From NCBI RefSeq assembly GCF_037038585.1, contig NC_092520.1, positions 147,869,104 through 147,933,103 of the forward strand: 64,000 nt of DNA. The letters are read 5' to 3'. The notes beneath the pieces were generated by a model, which was not told the origin of the DNA, searched no databases, and saw only the letters and a program-made list of their open reading frames with translations. This stretch comes from Patagioenas fasciata (taxonomy: Eukaryota; Chordata; Aves; Columbiformes; Columbidae). Positions 1-13,583 of this stretch are shown here, in pieces (the first letter of the stretch is position 1; each line of letters starts with the position of its first letter). Made by a program: the position numbers and the translations under genes.

Positions 1-3000
1 AATTATGATAAAGAGCGGATATGGGTTTTAAGTACTGTTCCTCTTGCCCGAATTTTTGTAGCTTGTTTAGGATTGTGAAAGTTAATTGCAATATTTGTGG
101 TATGATCTGCTGTTGCAGACCAGTAATACAAATAGTTGTTACATAAAAGTAGAGGTGGAATAAAGAAGCAGGGAACATGGCACCACAAATCTCGCACTTA
201 CTGCAGCAGAAAAATAGTTTATTCTACACATCTATTATTTAATCACTGAAAAAAAGGAATACTAGTAAATATCTACAATCCTGTGGTTTGCAGAGGATCA
301 ATGCAGTATTTTTTTGTGACAACTCGATCTTTAGACAAAAGAATAACTTGTTCTTAAAATGCATTTTAAGGCTTTTGAATACTGGAGAAAAGTTTCCTCC
401 TAAAAGTTCAAAGAAACAGAGCAAAACACTACTATTCAGGAGGAAATAAGTGTTGACACAGCCATTCTTTCAAGTTAAGACTGCACTAGAGCTACTGCTC
501 TGACTGATGTTTGCATAGATTTAAATGAGCAAGCATTGCACTGACTGGCCATGAATATTTCCTTTAGTATTTTCATAGCAGTATGGAATTCAGTATGGTC
601 CTTAAAATCTAAGCAAGAAATGGAGATTCTGTGTAACCCATACTGAGCTCTCTGCTACTAGAGTTATCTGCTTTCAGTAAGAATCAAGGAGTTTAGATTT
701 GTAGATAGAGGTGATGAAAAGATCAGGACCTCTTATCAAAACAAAAGTTTGTGAATCTTAACTGTGTTTAGCACTCAGAAATCACGAGGATAAATGCCCT
801 GAAAACTACAGATAGAAAAAGCAAATATTCAGTTATATTGTGTTTGTCTCACTGTCAAAGCACGATTAATTTCGAGAATTATTTAAAGTTTGTTGATATT
901 TGCATTTATAAAGGCTTTGTTAAATAATTAGGGAAGTTAATGTATGCTTGAGCAACTGCTTTTTGTGACTAACAGCCTCATTTAGTTATTTTCACTATAC
1001 ATGTGATCTCTTGTTGTATTTCTTTTACATTCATCTGGAGAAAATAATCTCTAGAATGTAATTTTCATCAATAATTTAGCATAATGTTAATATAATAACA
1101 CTTTGTTATAATAACCCTTGATCAATCATCATTTCCCTATGCTGTCATTGCCATTCTGCTCCCTAAAATTTGGCATTCATCTATGAATAAAAACCTGAAA
1201 AAACAGACATGAAGGATCTATTCCAAGTCTTTCTACTGAGAAGCTGAAATTTGTTCAGATATAAGGGAAAAGCAGGGATGTTCTTCAAAGGATTAAGAGT
1301 TTTCTGTGAATGGTACATTAAAGCAATATTCTCAAGTACAAAAAAGTCTCAAACAATGCTCCCCCATCACCTCCCCAGTCCCTGCAAAACAAAAGAAAAT
1401 AAAACAATAAACCCCAAATTTAAAATAAATAAATAAATAATGAAAGACCAAATCTATATACTGAGTCTTCTAAAGAAAAATGTTAGTGCCATACTCCCAT
1501 GCATGTTTGATCACTCACATCTTCTCATCCTTTCTTTCAAATTGGAATATCAGTGAATAGTATTAATACAGTTTCTTATGAGTTTGTAATTCATCATGTA
1601 CCTTTAGTGCCACTGTAATTTTTGAGACTCGATGGCCCTTTTCTCCAATCAGATGCCATTTCAGAAGGTAAATAAGCTGCCCAAACATGGCCTGAGCTAT
1701 TCTGTGTCTGTTAGCTGAAATGCTGAGAGGTAAAACTATATTCTACCTGCTGTGTTCCCTTAATACAATCTTGCTATGCACATAGATCAAGGATTTGAAA
1801 CTCACCACTGCCACAGACTGTCTCAGAGACATACCTGCGGGCTTTCTACAAAACACAAACCTCTGAAACATCGCAATTCTTCATTTTGATCTCATGATAG
1901 AAAGTGGTTATGAAATCTAGGAGATGATTTCAAGACAGTGTCTGCCTAGCAACCCACTGTCTGCTGATTTTGGACTTGAGGGGAAGAAGGTTCTCGTCTT
2001 GACTGATGAGAAATGGTCCATAAACCAGAGATTGGAAAAGCATGGCCTTGTAGTGCAGCAGTTGAGTTGATACAGCAAATTAAAATACCTAGCTAGATGC
2101 ATTTACTAAAGGGCTACTAGCCCGCCCAGGAAAAGCAGCTTCCAGCCTGCTGGCTGTGGACAGTAGGAAAGTCATGGAGTGGGAACTTTTAGGGGTACAG
2201 GGGTATTTGGTTACATTTCTTTTTAACAGGCTAGTGAATTACCTTCTTTTCCATGTGTCAATATCACCAGTCACACACATAGTCAAATTTTACCTTCCTT
2301 TAAGCTGACATTTTGACAGTGCTGTGTGTTAATATGGGTTCTCATCTGAAAACAGCATTTGTCATCAGGAAACAGTTTTCTATTTAAATGTATTTTCAGA
2401 CTCTAAAATCCATCTGAAAAAAAATATCCTTTAAATTCTTTTAAATGAAAAGGTTTCCTCTAACTGATTGATTTGTAAAATACTGAAATGTGTTGAATTC
2501 AAAACTTAATTGTATCTCTTAATATTTTTACATTGTTTCTCATGAAATGTTAGCATTCTGCATTGCTATTTTTACTAGTGAAAAGGATGGTTAGTAAAAT
2601 AACTGGAATATGATTTTACTTGTTTATTTTATTTTTAAAATCATGATAGGCAATTTCAGCATTTAAATATCTTCTCAGTCATTATTCTACTTATATTTTA
2701 ATGAAGCAGCTTGACACTAGCAAAACAGAGAACACATAGGAGACACTTCACTGCATACTGCATAACTGAAATAGTAGAAAAACACCTGAAATAATAAATG
2801 CAATCATTATAAAATTAAAAATGATGCTAAATTAAACTTCTGATTATCCTAAAGGACATGCTGGGCACTCAGGTACAAATGTCTTTGGAAAGTCATTTTG
2901 CAGGGAGGACAAAAACATTTAATTCAGGTTCAGCTTAAAGTAGAAGTAATTTTAAGAGTTATTTCCTGTAGAACAGAAATTACAAGTTTTGATGGATTTA

Positions 3001-3346
3001 ATCAAAACATGATCTCATCAAAATATAACCCCATTTTTTTATCTTTTTAAAAAATTATTTTTAAGAAAAAAACCCAACACCTCAATATTCTTGCTGTCTA
3101 TTCCCATTAGGATATACCTTAATTAGGTCTTGACTGACTGGGTATAGCTAGTCTGTCTACTGACTCAGTCTTGATTCAGTCACAGATAGAGGAGAAACTG
3201 TCATTTCAGTCTAAAATAGAACCTTTCCCCTGAGCTCAAGCAAAACTGGACACTTGAAGGCATGTAGAAGTGTTACTTAATTATTTTTTTATTGTATTTC
3301 ATTTTTAAATGTCTTTGCATGTCCAAATGCTGTTTGAATTACAACA

Positions 3347-3393
3347 GGGGGTGGGGGGGGGAGGGGGGAAGAGGGGCAGGGGCAGGGAGGAGG
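3347..3393 (+). repeat. G-run cluster, potential G-quadruplex
   Basis: This purine-rich block has at least five runs of four or more G (a five-G run, a nine-G run, a six-G run and two four-G runs), separated by one- to four-base linkers such as T, A, AAGA and CA. That satisfies the usual four-tract G-quadruplex pattern on the plus strand. It sits alone in AT-rich sequence with no visible promoter or gene. It may be a low-complexity repeat with no function. Confidence 0.75.
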
Positions 3394-6300
3394 AGTGTGA
3401 AGGAAGTAAATGAGAAAGGTGTCTCATACTATGGTGCTTCTAATTTGAATGCAGCTAGACTGAACTGTACATGTCATGTGAAAGTTTTAAGATACTGTAA
3501 TCTAGTGGTAATGCTAAGGACCTAAGTGTTGAATAGATGTTTTGGCAAAATTAATCTGAACAAAACCTTGAAAGTTTTTATGAGTTCCTCAGAGCAGTTT
3601 AAATCATATGGGTTTAAAAGTTAAAAGCCCAAACAGTGCGGTTTGGAGGGATATCAACAAATTAATACTGTCAAGAATTTATAGATTTTCCTATATGGTC
3701 ACAGTTTCTTCATAGAAAATATGTAGTTCCATTTGTAATAGGTCATCTTTTACTAAATGATAAATTGACTCTTTCAGAAGGAGATATTGTCCCTCACTGG
3801 TCCTATGAAACAAACCTAAGTCTTCAAAATTGTATTTGGACTAGCAGTCCATGTTAGGAAAAGAGGCAGGGAGAGCCGTGGAGACATCACCTTACCAGCG
3901 AGTGGTATACACATGTGGAAAATGAAAACATTTTGAGAATGTCTCTGTGAAAAGTTATCCCTTGGCCAACTTACTGAAAGTAAGATAATTTCTTCAATAA
4001 ATTTTCATATATCTGACCTTTTAAAAAAAATAATATTTGACCATTCCTAATTGGAAGGTAGAAGGCTTACAATTTTTATATTTTTGTTTTCAGCAAAATA
4101 TCTGGAAAAGTCCAAAAGATTAGCGAAACAATAAGAGTGCTAAAGAAATTAATCTGAGGAAGTTACGATGCCTTGAGCCCAAAAGCAACAGATCTGTCTG
4201 AAATCTGAAGAAAGCAGCAAAGGGCTTTAAATCAAACCTGGTGGTAAAGAAATCTTTATGACATCTGAGGCAAGTGGAGACAACTTTTGAAATTCTCCTT
4301 CCCTGGGGAAGGGGGAATGACATGATTTAGCTGAGGACTGAGACACCTCAGTCAAGGGAATGACAATACGCAGATCCTGCCATGAAGTACACAAGATGAA
4401 CATGGTATGTCGCCATTTGCTCTTCTGCGCATACTCCAGCAATAAAATGAGGCTGTAGTATTTGGAAAAGATGGCTCTGAATTGAGTGTTTAAATAGTGC
4501 AAACTTACAATAAGATTTTTCAAGGCTAAATTTTTCTATTTGAACCTGTAAGTGGAGAACAAGGAGGGAAAAGGGTGCTTTATGTACCTGAATATTGTGT
4601 GTGGTATATTTGCATGGGACTCCATAGGCAAGGTACATATTGTTTACTTTCAGTGGCATAGGCCACTTTGTAAAATGAAAATATACCAACCAAGAGTAAA
4701 TATTAATGTCTCTGAATGTGGTTAGAATATTAAAAAGTAAGTGCTAGAATTAAACTCTGCAGAAGCCAGATCACAAGAGCTTTCCAAACTCAGACAGTAC
4801 TAACAGAATATAACCCACTTTGGTTCAAGAAGCTTAAATCTAAAGCTAAAAATGGAAAACCAGCCTCAATCTCATGCTTCCTTGGAATCCTACAAGCAAG
4901 AATAAGCAAATATATACATCTTAAAAACAGCAGCATGGCTTTTTCCCCTGATGCATATTCCCCAGTTCAAACAATATCTTCCCTCAGGTGGTTCAATGGG
5001 TAGCAATCAAGATGGTCCAGTTTTATTGACTTAGCGACTCCTGCCCAAACACTAATGTAGCTTCAGGGCTAACTAAAAAGTAGTGAGCTCAGACTGTAAT
5101 CTTTTCCACAGGGCATATTAATACATTCATAGCTGGCTGCCTGTTTTTACTTTGTCGTAGGAGTGCACCATATATGAAACTTGTATTCCCTTGGCAAATC
5201 TGATTTAAACCAGCAAAAGAATTCACAATTTATTATAGACAACAAATATGTGTGCTTGCAGACACAGAGGATAAGAAACTAGACTGAAAAATAACAAATC
5301 AAAAACTGCAATGAAAGCATAGCTTTAATGTCAGTTGGAAATTTCTCTTCGGCTGGTGTTATTCATGACAAAGTGAGGTTTTAGTTTCTTTGTTTTGGTT
5401 TGTTGTTATTTGGTTTTGTGGGAAATTTCTGGTTTTTGTTATTGTTTTTTATTTTCTTGGAGGGGGGGTTGGTTTGGGGTTTTTTTGATACCACTTTTTC
5501 TTCTTTCTCCTTAAGCAAACAAAAGCTGTAACCCCTCTTGTCAGTGAAAGAAGCCTCATCCTGTAACCTCTGCAAATCTCCATCTGATTGCAATTGATCA
5601 ACACAACTCTTCATTATCTTCCCCTTTGATCTCTGCTAAATAGATTACAAGCAACACAGTGTGCTTTAAGCTGTTTTCTCTACTCTGCTCTTCCTCTGTA
5701 ACAGTATACCAGCACTGCCCACCTTGTGCAGATATTCCTATTGAATGTATACTACGATTTTTTCAGTATTCAGAGATTTTATTTCTTACTTGTTCATACT
5801 CCAGCACTTTTGATAACCCAGGTCTTAGTAATTAAATCTTGTCTGCAGCTGGCATCTTAAAAGCAATACCAGTGGCACTGGCTGCAGTGCAAATTTATGT
5901 GGAAGCAGGATATTTTCATCGCAATGTCTTGTCTCACTTTTGACCAGAGCTCCTGTCAATGTTTTCCCAAAACACTCTTCCAGCTCATACAACATTGGGT
6001 GGTAGACAGTAGATCTCCAGTGTTATGCTGAGTTCTGCAACGTGTAAGTAGCACGTAAAGTTGACTGGGTTTTAGATATCTCCATAGCAGAGGCAGCTAT
6101 TATATGCACTGCTTCTGGCTATGGGGAGTAGACCTCAGCCATGGCTAAGTGCATTTTATTATTTTCTTTACTTTTTTTTTTTGCATAGTCAAATTACTGC
6201 TGTTCCTAAGGCTCTGTAGCACATTGCCATGAATGGCAGGTTCTGTTTCTGGCATAGCCTCTACATAAGTCATATCCAACACTTTCATTTTGTAGCCAGC

Positions 6301-9065
6301 TGGCCCAAGGAAATAACTTTGAGTTTTCCCTACTTTCATTATTGCACCTTGATGCTACACACAGAACACCGTTAGTGACCTTCCTAGCAAATTTTTTGTT
6401 ATTATTACTTGAATTCCTGCAGCAAACGGACATTTCCAGGGTTAAGTCAAGTTTCCTGTGCTAGTAAAGCATAATTTGGTCTTTGTGGTTTGCTTGCTTG
6501 CTTGCTTGGTTTTTGTCTCAAAAGTTCGTAAAGTACCTTACCTGTAACAAAGCTTTTCCTCATTTCCCAGGTCTTCCTCAGCTGTCAGAGGAAGATCATT
6601 AGGAAAAGATGCTGCAGGCACTGAACTTCACTGTCTTTACACTCCTTAGAGAGATGCAAGCAGAACATTACAAATTCACTGGACTGGTTTTTTTTTTTTC
6701 CAATGGCTGACAGCAAATGTGCTACTGCCAATGCTAAAATCAAGAACAAAGTCTTAAGGGTGGCTGCTGCCAAAATCCTCATTTATGGTTCCAACATATT
6801 AACTGTTATTTATGACCTGTACTGAAGTAACTACTCCTGAATGGATATCCATGAAATGTAGTTATATCCCCTTTCTCCAAGTTCCCCAAGCAATACCTAA
6901 AGCTTCTGTTTCTGTACGGGGTTGTTTTTCCAGAGCTTTTTAGAATGTTCTGAAAACAAATACTAGGGAGATTTCACTGCCATCTTTGCAATTAGCAGCT
7001 GTCAGCATTTATCCCTCTTTTTCTTGCTTCATTATTCTCTGAAACACAGAAACTTTACCTGGTTTCTGCCCTTCAGAGCTTGTTAGGCAAGTTGGGTATG
7101 TTCACTGTCAGGAGCCTCTCTGGCTCCAGTTCCCGCTACCTGCTAGCAGACGTAGGACAAGTTCAGCTGAGGAAATTCTGTCTCCTTGCCTGTTTTCTGA
7201 TGCAATTTTTCATTTGGGAACAAAATGTAGATCCATTTCTGGCTAGAACTTTTGCACTGTTTAATGCTATTCTCATGTTATAAGACTTTTAATTGCTCTA
7301 GAGAACACACACATCTAAATGAATTGAACTTTACTGGATCATTCCATGATTTTGCAGTTCATTCAGCTGAAATTCAGAGTCTTGGATTTTTGCTGCGCTG
7401 CTGCGTATATGACAGGGACTTAGCTTTAAGTTCACCACTTCTCTGCCAAGTCCAGGTTTTTGTTTTCATTCTGAAATACTCACTTGAATGCTAAATCTTT
7501 AGTTTAAACTAATAGAAGCAGTACATGCTCACCACAGAGTGGAGGGGCAGACCATTGCTTTTCAGTTATCAACTGACAGATGTCTACAGGTTGCAGTTGT
7601 TAAGGAAACCACTCTGCATACTATCTTGTTTGTTGTGAGTTATGAAAAAGTGTTATTTCATTTTTATCTTAATAGAAAACTATTTCTTTTTTTCATATAT
7701 CCTCAAAACTAGAAGTAGCTGGTCTCACATCTACTCCCATTTTCAGCATTTGTTGTTTGGGATCCTTGAAGATGAAGTCCATAAACAGAATTTAGAGTCA
7801 GAAACTTTATTACAGCTATAAAAAATATGAGTAGAGTCCATTGACTTGAATTCACTCTTCTTCTGAAAAGTATTCAGCCTTTTCACTTTGCTTTTCATTT
7901 TATAACTCTTAAGGGAACATATATTTCTTGTGTTCCCTTTTTATGTGTAGAAATTTTTCCCATAATGGTCTATTATATTGTACAAATAAGAAACACATCC
8001 AACTATCTACACCATTAAATGGTGTCCGGTCAGTCTTTTTTTCTGAGTAAAATGTATTTTTGTTCATCCTCAATGATGTATCTCATTCACTGCCTGTTTC
8101 TGCCTGTATCTGATCTTTAGTGGGTCTGCATGGTCCTCACTTTACTTGTAGAGGCTGTTTCTTCAGATTACTCTTGCCTATACCATCACAGTAACCTACA
8201 TACAGCATCACACAGCACCTTCATTTTCCATGCACACAATTCTGTTCAGCGTTACTCCTCACTTCTCACTATCACCCCCATGAGAACCAGCACCTGCCTC
8301 TCTGCGTGCTGCCAGCAGTGCACCAGCTGGCAGGGACCACCTGCTTTCTTCATGCTGTTCTTGCACCAACACTTCTAAACGTGGCTCAGCTCCCTCTGAA
8401 GACATGTCTCAGACCACTTGGCTGGAATCCATGTGTTGGTCAGAGCTCAGTCGCTGTGCTTTTCACCTGGGGCCCTTTGCTGCATCTGAACAGTTTGTTC
8501 CCAAGTGTCGGGACTTTTCCTTTGTGAATTCAAATGACATGACTGTCACTTTGACTCAGCATAATAACAATTCTTTCTGATAGACAGTATTTAACAGCTT
8601 CTCTCCAGCTGTACCACACGCTCAAAAAGTTAAATTTAAAAGCAGAATATTTAAATATTTTAAAAGATAATATTTTGAAGGTTATCAAAACACAAGACAG
8701 ATGTTTCATTGTATCTGCATGAAGTATTTATAGGTCTTTATATGTTTAAAAAAAATCATAGGCACGTGTTTTTTCTTAGTCATTAATTACATCTTTCTGC
8801 TTTACCTCATGGATGAAGTCTTTAAGTCATTGGAAATGGCATGTTTCAAACTGCAAAGCCAGAAATTCACCCTTTGTTTGTCCATATCTTCTGCAAAATT
8901 TGTGCACAAGTATTGTTACAGTCTCTAAATATAAACTGGAAGCATCCTGTTTTTCTTTAAATAGTTACTTTCCAAAATTATAGCTATTTAACTTGCGGGC
9001 TTTTTTCTTTTAAATCTTCTTCCTCATGATAAGTTTTATCTTTTTTGCAGTTTTGCCAGACACAG

Positions 9066-9117
9066 GAAAAAAACAAAACAAAACAAAATGAACAACAGCA
9101 GCAACAACAACAAAACA
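9066..9117 (+). repeat. A/C-rich simple repeat
   Basis: The block starts with degenerate AAAAC units and passes into CAA/CAG trinucleotide units, with no T over most of its length. It is a simple-sequence tract with no evidence of coding use. Confidence 0.8.
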
Positions 9118-9919
9118 CACTTCCTAAAGAAGGATTGACAGAACAATCTTACATTTGAACAGAGTTCTAAGCAATAACTTCCACCATCTCTAGATGAAGT
9201 GCAGCACTGCACAAATCCAAAATATGACCGAAGCTAAAAACCTGGCGCTTGCAATATGCTTCCCCAGAACTCTTTAAATTGTAAGGAGGACACAGACAAC
9301 TTCTTAAAATGTTAATTGTTATCTCTGTTTTTTCTCAATCTAGCAGCGGACAGACACTGATTTATGAAGGTTTTTTGACAGAGTCATTTCATTACTTCTG
9401 TCACACAGATTTCAATGTAGTCTGGCTCTGTAACTATTTTCATGGACTTCTCTTATCTGCTGTTCAAACTAATAAAAAGCTGCTTCTATTTCTTTGGAGG
9501 GAAACATCTTTTATCTTGTGAAAATAGCTGAAACATTCAACAATAAGGGGAGGAAAATAACTAACATGTTGAGCTGAGTGAAACTAAAACAATTGTAAAG
9601 TAATTTACACTAAATTATTGGTTATATTGAACTTCTGTTTCTTTCATCTTTAAAAAAAAAAAAAAATCAAAGCACTTCATATCTTTCCAAGGTACCTCTG
9701 GCATTGCATATTGCATTATCATGCAATCATTCCATTCAGTTTCGATGCCTCCTTATCCCCTGCAGAACCCCAGGGGGGCTTTATGTTTGGGGGACTGTGA
9801 GGTGTAGTATAGTCATACCAGCCCTTCACACATGGTGCACAAACTGTGCCTGCTCATCGCTTCGCCACTGTGCTTCGGTAGCAGCTGTGGCCAGGCTCTG
9901 GAGCACAACTATATGCAGG

Positions 9920-10154
9920 CTACAATTCAGGCTAGACATGTGGAAGAAATTTTTTACAATGAGGGTGGTGAAACACTGGCCCAGGTCGCCCAGAGAGGTG
10001 ATAGATGCCCCATCCCTGGGGACATTCAAGGCCAGGCTGGACGGGCCTCTGAGCAACCTGATCTAGTTGAAGACGTCCTTGCTCATGGCAGGGGGGGTTG
10101 AACTAGATGACCTTTGAAGGTCTCCTCTAACCCAAGCTATTCTATGATTCTATG
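9920..10154 (+). mobile_element. CR1 LINE fragment, 3' end
   Basis: The sequence matches the well-known 3' portion of avian CR1 retrotransposons: the degenerate end of ORF2 (a frame reading like 'GGETLAQVAQRGDRCPIPGDIQGQAGRA'-type remnants near 9960-10060), a short 3' UTR, and two perfect ATTCTATG units at 10139-10154. CR1 elements end in such 8-bp repeats rather than poly(A). The copy is 5'-truncated, as is usual for CR1, and its reading frame is disrupted by substitutions and frameshifts. Insertion is in plus orientation. The 5' boundary is approximate, and I did not identify a target-site duplication, which fits CR1 biology. Confidence 0.9.
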
Positions 10155-10953
10155 CAGTGGAGTTCCAGGGGCCCTGGGTGGTCCCTTCACCCAAATGTCA
10201 TGCTGTGTTTCCTTTCACCAGGCAATAAAGGCACCTGGTGCAAGCAGCTGTGTAATTCTTGATCCGTTATGCCCAGGAATGAGTGAAGTTTAATATCTGC
10301 TCTTGAATGTTTGATGGCCTATTGAAAACAAGCTGATGCTTTTCATTCTTTAGGTGTGAGATGCGTATCACATAATTGGCATTAAATCAGTCACCTTTGC
10401 AGACACATCAGGTCCTCGGTAGGCATGCAGATAGCCGCTGCTGTATTCGTAGGATTGCTCCCTTCACCTTCGATCTGAAATACGTCAAGATTGCTATGAA
10501 AAACCCTTCTGCTGTTCTTGAAGCACTTTTCCTAAGGTGAAATACAATATTTGCCTCAAGGCTACAGAAGATTGAATGTTGCTTTGGCCTTTAAAGGAAC
10601 TGAGTATTGGTCAAGGTTTCTAAAAGACAGCTCTGCATTTCATAGGAGGGATTGTAGACCAGTTTTTATTTTCTGTTATAATTACCAAGAAGTGACCTAA
10701 CTGAAGAGCCTGTTAGCAAATAAAATTGGTTTTAATCTCAGGGAACAGTGCACAGACTTGCTAACCAAGTGCCTCCTCGTCATGCCTTGGTGAACTGCAG
10801 AAATTATTTTTAAGGGAAAATTTCTTGCCATAGTGAATATGTACAGTTTTGTGAATGGTTTAGGATAGTTGTTCTCTCCCACATGGAAGTCCTGAGAGAC
10901 AAGCTGTGTCCACTTGCTCCGAACAAAGAGAGCTGACACAATTCATCTCTCCT
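10155..10953. other. Non-coding spacer between CR1 and LTR
   Basis: About 800 bases lie between the CR1 tail and the LTR. I see no gene. Minus-strand reading frames at 10697-11058 are short, overlap the LTR start and show no domain. Nothing else was recognised. Confidence 0.5.
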
Positions 10954-11390
10954 TGTTTTGGCTGAGATAGAGTTTATTATTCTCTTATTAGCTGTTATAG
11001 TGCTGTGATTGGGTTTAGTAAAAGGCTCTAGTTGACACCAGTCGCACAGTGTACTCAAATGCCACCAAGCTCTAAAGAGAGAGAACCCACCTGTATTTCT
11101 GGAATGACAGGGATGCTCAGAGTGATGATGTCTGTCTTCCTAAGTAACAGTTACGTGTGACTGAGCCCTGCTTTCCTGGAGATGGCTGAACACCTGCCTG
11201 ACCATGGGTAGTACTCAATGAACCCTTTGTTTTCCTTTCCTTGAGTGTGTGCCTTTTGCTTTACTTATTAAACTGTTTTTATCTCAATCCATGAGTTTTC
11301 TCACTTTTACTCTTCTGATTCTTTCCCTCATTTCACCAGGAGGTAATGATTGAGTAGCTGTGAGGTGCTTAGTTGGCTGGGGTTAAAACA
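10954..11390 (+). mobile_element. Avian ERV LTR (solo, internally deleted)
   Basis: The right half closely resembles an abundant avian endogenous-retrovirus LTR family. It contains the segment 'GAGATGGCTGAACACCTGCC' (near 11179), a T-rich stretch leading to an ATTAAA polyadenylation signal at 11267-11272, and a terminal part near 11330-11390 ending in AACA. The left part (from 10954, TGTTTTGG...) matches the start of the same family as I remember it, but the U3/promoter segment that normally separates the halves seems to be missing, making this about 437 bp. No gag, pol or env sequence lies next to it, so it is read as a solo, decayed LTR in plus orientation. Family assignment is from memory and the TG...CA ends are inferred. 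No clear target-site duplication was found. Confidence 0.72.
11267..11272 (+). promoter_or_regulatory. LTR polyadenylation signal ATTAAA
   Basis: An ATTAAA hexamer lies within the T-rich right part of the LTR, about 120 bases before its inferred end, where the R region polyadenylation signal of this LTR type is expected. Whether it works is unknown. Confidence 0.55.
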
Positions 11391-13557
11391 CTAAAGTCCC
11401 TAAACAGGACAGCAGGGCAAAGGATCTGTCTTTATAGACAGGATCAAGCTTTAATGGCTTGAGGCATAGTAGATAGACCTGCAAAGAGACATCTCTGCAG
11501 AACTGGATAAGTAGTTAGTATTGCTGGCAATCAGCTATTACCGGTTTGCAGGGTTGATTATAAGTGATGGCCCTGTGATTTATACTATGTAATTTAATGA
11601 ATTCCATCAAAACAACTTTTAATTCTGTAACAGGCAGGAAGAAATCATATTTTTGTCAATGAAACCATCTTCTTCTTTCAAGTCATTTAATAAAATATTA
11701 AGCCAACATGTCCTCCATATACTTTGAACCACCCATGCATGCACTCTCTTGATGACTGCTCCTGGCAGTAGTCTCTACTTTCTCATTTTTCATTTGTAGT
11801 GCTAGTTTATACCCCTTTTGCAACCACTATGCCACTGTATTTTTTACTATATTTGTCCGAGTGGCCACTCTTGCAAATACTGTTGGAATATAGTCATGTC
11901 CCTATAAAGGAGAATATGTGGCAGACATAGGAAATTCTACATTTACCTCAATTCTTATTAGAAAATTAAATTATTTCAAGGAGTAGCAAATGCTGAAACA
12001 CCTCAGAACACAACAGTTAGAAGTACTTTCAGTTGGAGAATTCTACATTGAGTATTGCACAGCTGTTGAGCTAAAAGACTGAAAAGATCAGTCTGTTTCA
12101 GTATTGTCCTCCTTCTTAAAAGTCTTCTTTTTTTCCAAAAAATCTATACTCCTCCTCAGTATTTGAAGATACCATAGTTAAAGCTGTTCTGTCATAGATA
12201 TGAGAGTGTGGACAGGCATTATCAAAACGATTTTACAAATGAATAACCTCAAACATGAAGTGTCTAAAATTCATTGCAATAAAAGCTGAGAGAATTACCT
12301 GGTTCTCATAACAACCAATTTAATGTCATACCCATTGAACCGTACTGCTTCTTTGAGACACTAGTGAATCAGAGCTCTTAAGGTGCTTCTGTAATTATAC
12401 ATTCACATGTTTTCATGTGAAATGTTTTGTTTGATAATTATACAAAGGATGATGAGTCTGTTGCAAAATCCATTTGGATGTTTCTGTCAACTTTACATCA
12501 TTGACATATGGTATTGATGGCCTTTAAAGCAACCATGAAGTTATATGTTTTTCTTTTAAAGAATAGAGTGCAGGTTGATATTTTTCCCATTTTAAGACTT
12601 AGATACTAAAGCAATTTTCTTTTCTCACCAATAGTAATTATTTTTAAAGGTATACTCTGAGAAACTAACAAGCACTTACTATAGAGAGTTTCAAGCTTAA
12701 AGCCATTCATGAATTTTGTTTGCAAGAATAGGGAAAAAAATATTTTACAAATATAAATATAATTTGCAGAAATGCAGAGCACTTCTGTCTCTGTTTATTA
12801 TTGCTCTTTGGTGCTTTTACTGTGCAAGTACCTAAAGACTAAGAGTGGTAATAAAAAGAAAATGAAGAGAGCAAGGTGAGTAATGGAAGGGATAGAGGGA
12901 GAAAGAAGTAGTTGAATTAACAAGGACAAGACTCAAGCTATAGGATTCCTATGATTAATGATTTGATATAATATAGAATGTCAAGTATCAGAGTATTCAT
13001 ACAGGTTAGTTCTTGTCAAGAGGAAATTTTTCTTTATTACAAGAGTTCTTATCTCCAGGTTAACTCACAGGAAGACAGAGGAGGTTGTTTTCCCCATCAT
13101 ATATGCAGGAAAGAGGCCCCTAAAACATTGGTAGACTGTAGTTCTTTCTCTCTTTATTATCATAATTTAATCAAAATTGAGCAAAAGCAGGTAATGCATC
13201 AGATATTGATAAAATCTCTTGTGGTGAAAAAACCAGTATAGAAAAGTTTGCTTGAAAAATACATGAATAAACCTTCCTAACTGTTTAAAGCGACAGTTGT
13301 ATTTTATTATAATCTGAGTTTTGCTGGAAGATGAAAGTTGCACAGAATTCAGACTCTCTGGAGATGGAGCTCTGTAGAAAGTTTGCTTTGCTTTTCTTGA
13401 CAGTTGATTGATACCTGCAGAGTTAATCACATTTTAATGCAATTTATAGTGTCATGCATGTCACAGAAAGCTCAATAATTTATTAAGAAAACATCTAAAA
13501 TACAAATTATATAAATAGTGAATTCATAAACGGATATATTGTTGCTTTAAATTATTT

Positions 13558-13583
13558 AAAAACAAAACAAAACAAAACAAAAC
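13558..13583 (+). repeat. (AAAAC)n microsatellite
   Basis: About five near-perfect AAAAC units occur in succession. It is a short simple repeat. Confidence 0.85.

Larger units (their letters stand above)
1..9919. other. AT-rich non-coding stretch
   Basis: I see no supportable gene in this stretch. Open reading frames on both strands are short, lack recognisable domains and have the composition expected by chance in AT-rich DNA. It includes a G-run cluster at 3347-3393, a short GCTT repeat near 6490-6508 and an A/C-rich simple repeat at 9066-9117. It is probably intergenic, or intronic to a gene whose exons lie outside the window. Small exons or conserved non-coding elements cannot be excluded by eye. 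Confidence 0.6.

Noticed and set aside
9704-10101. Overlapping reading frames of 76-120 codons on both strands near 9.7-10.1 kb
   Set aside because: They overlap the CR1 fragment and its flank; the similarity to CR1 explains the apparent coding signal.
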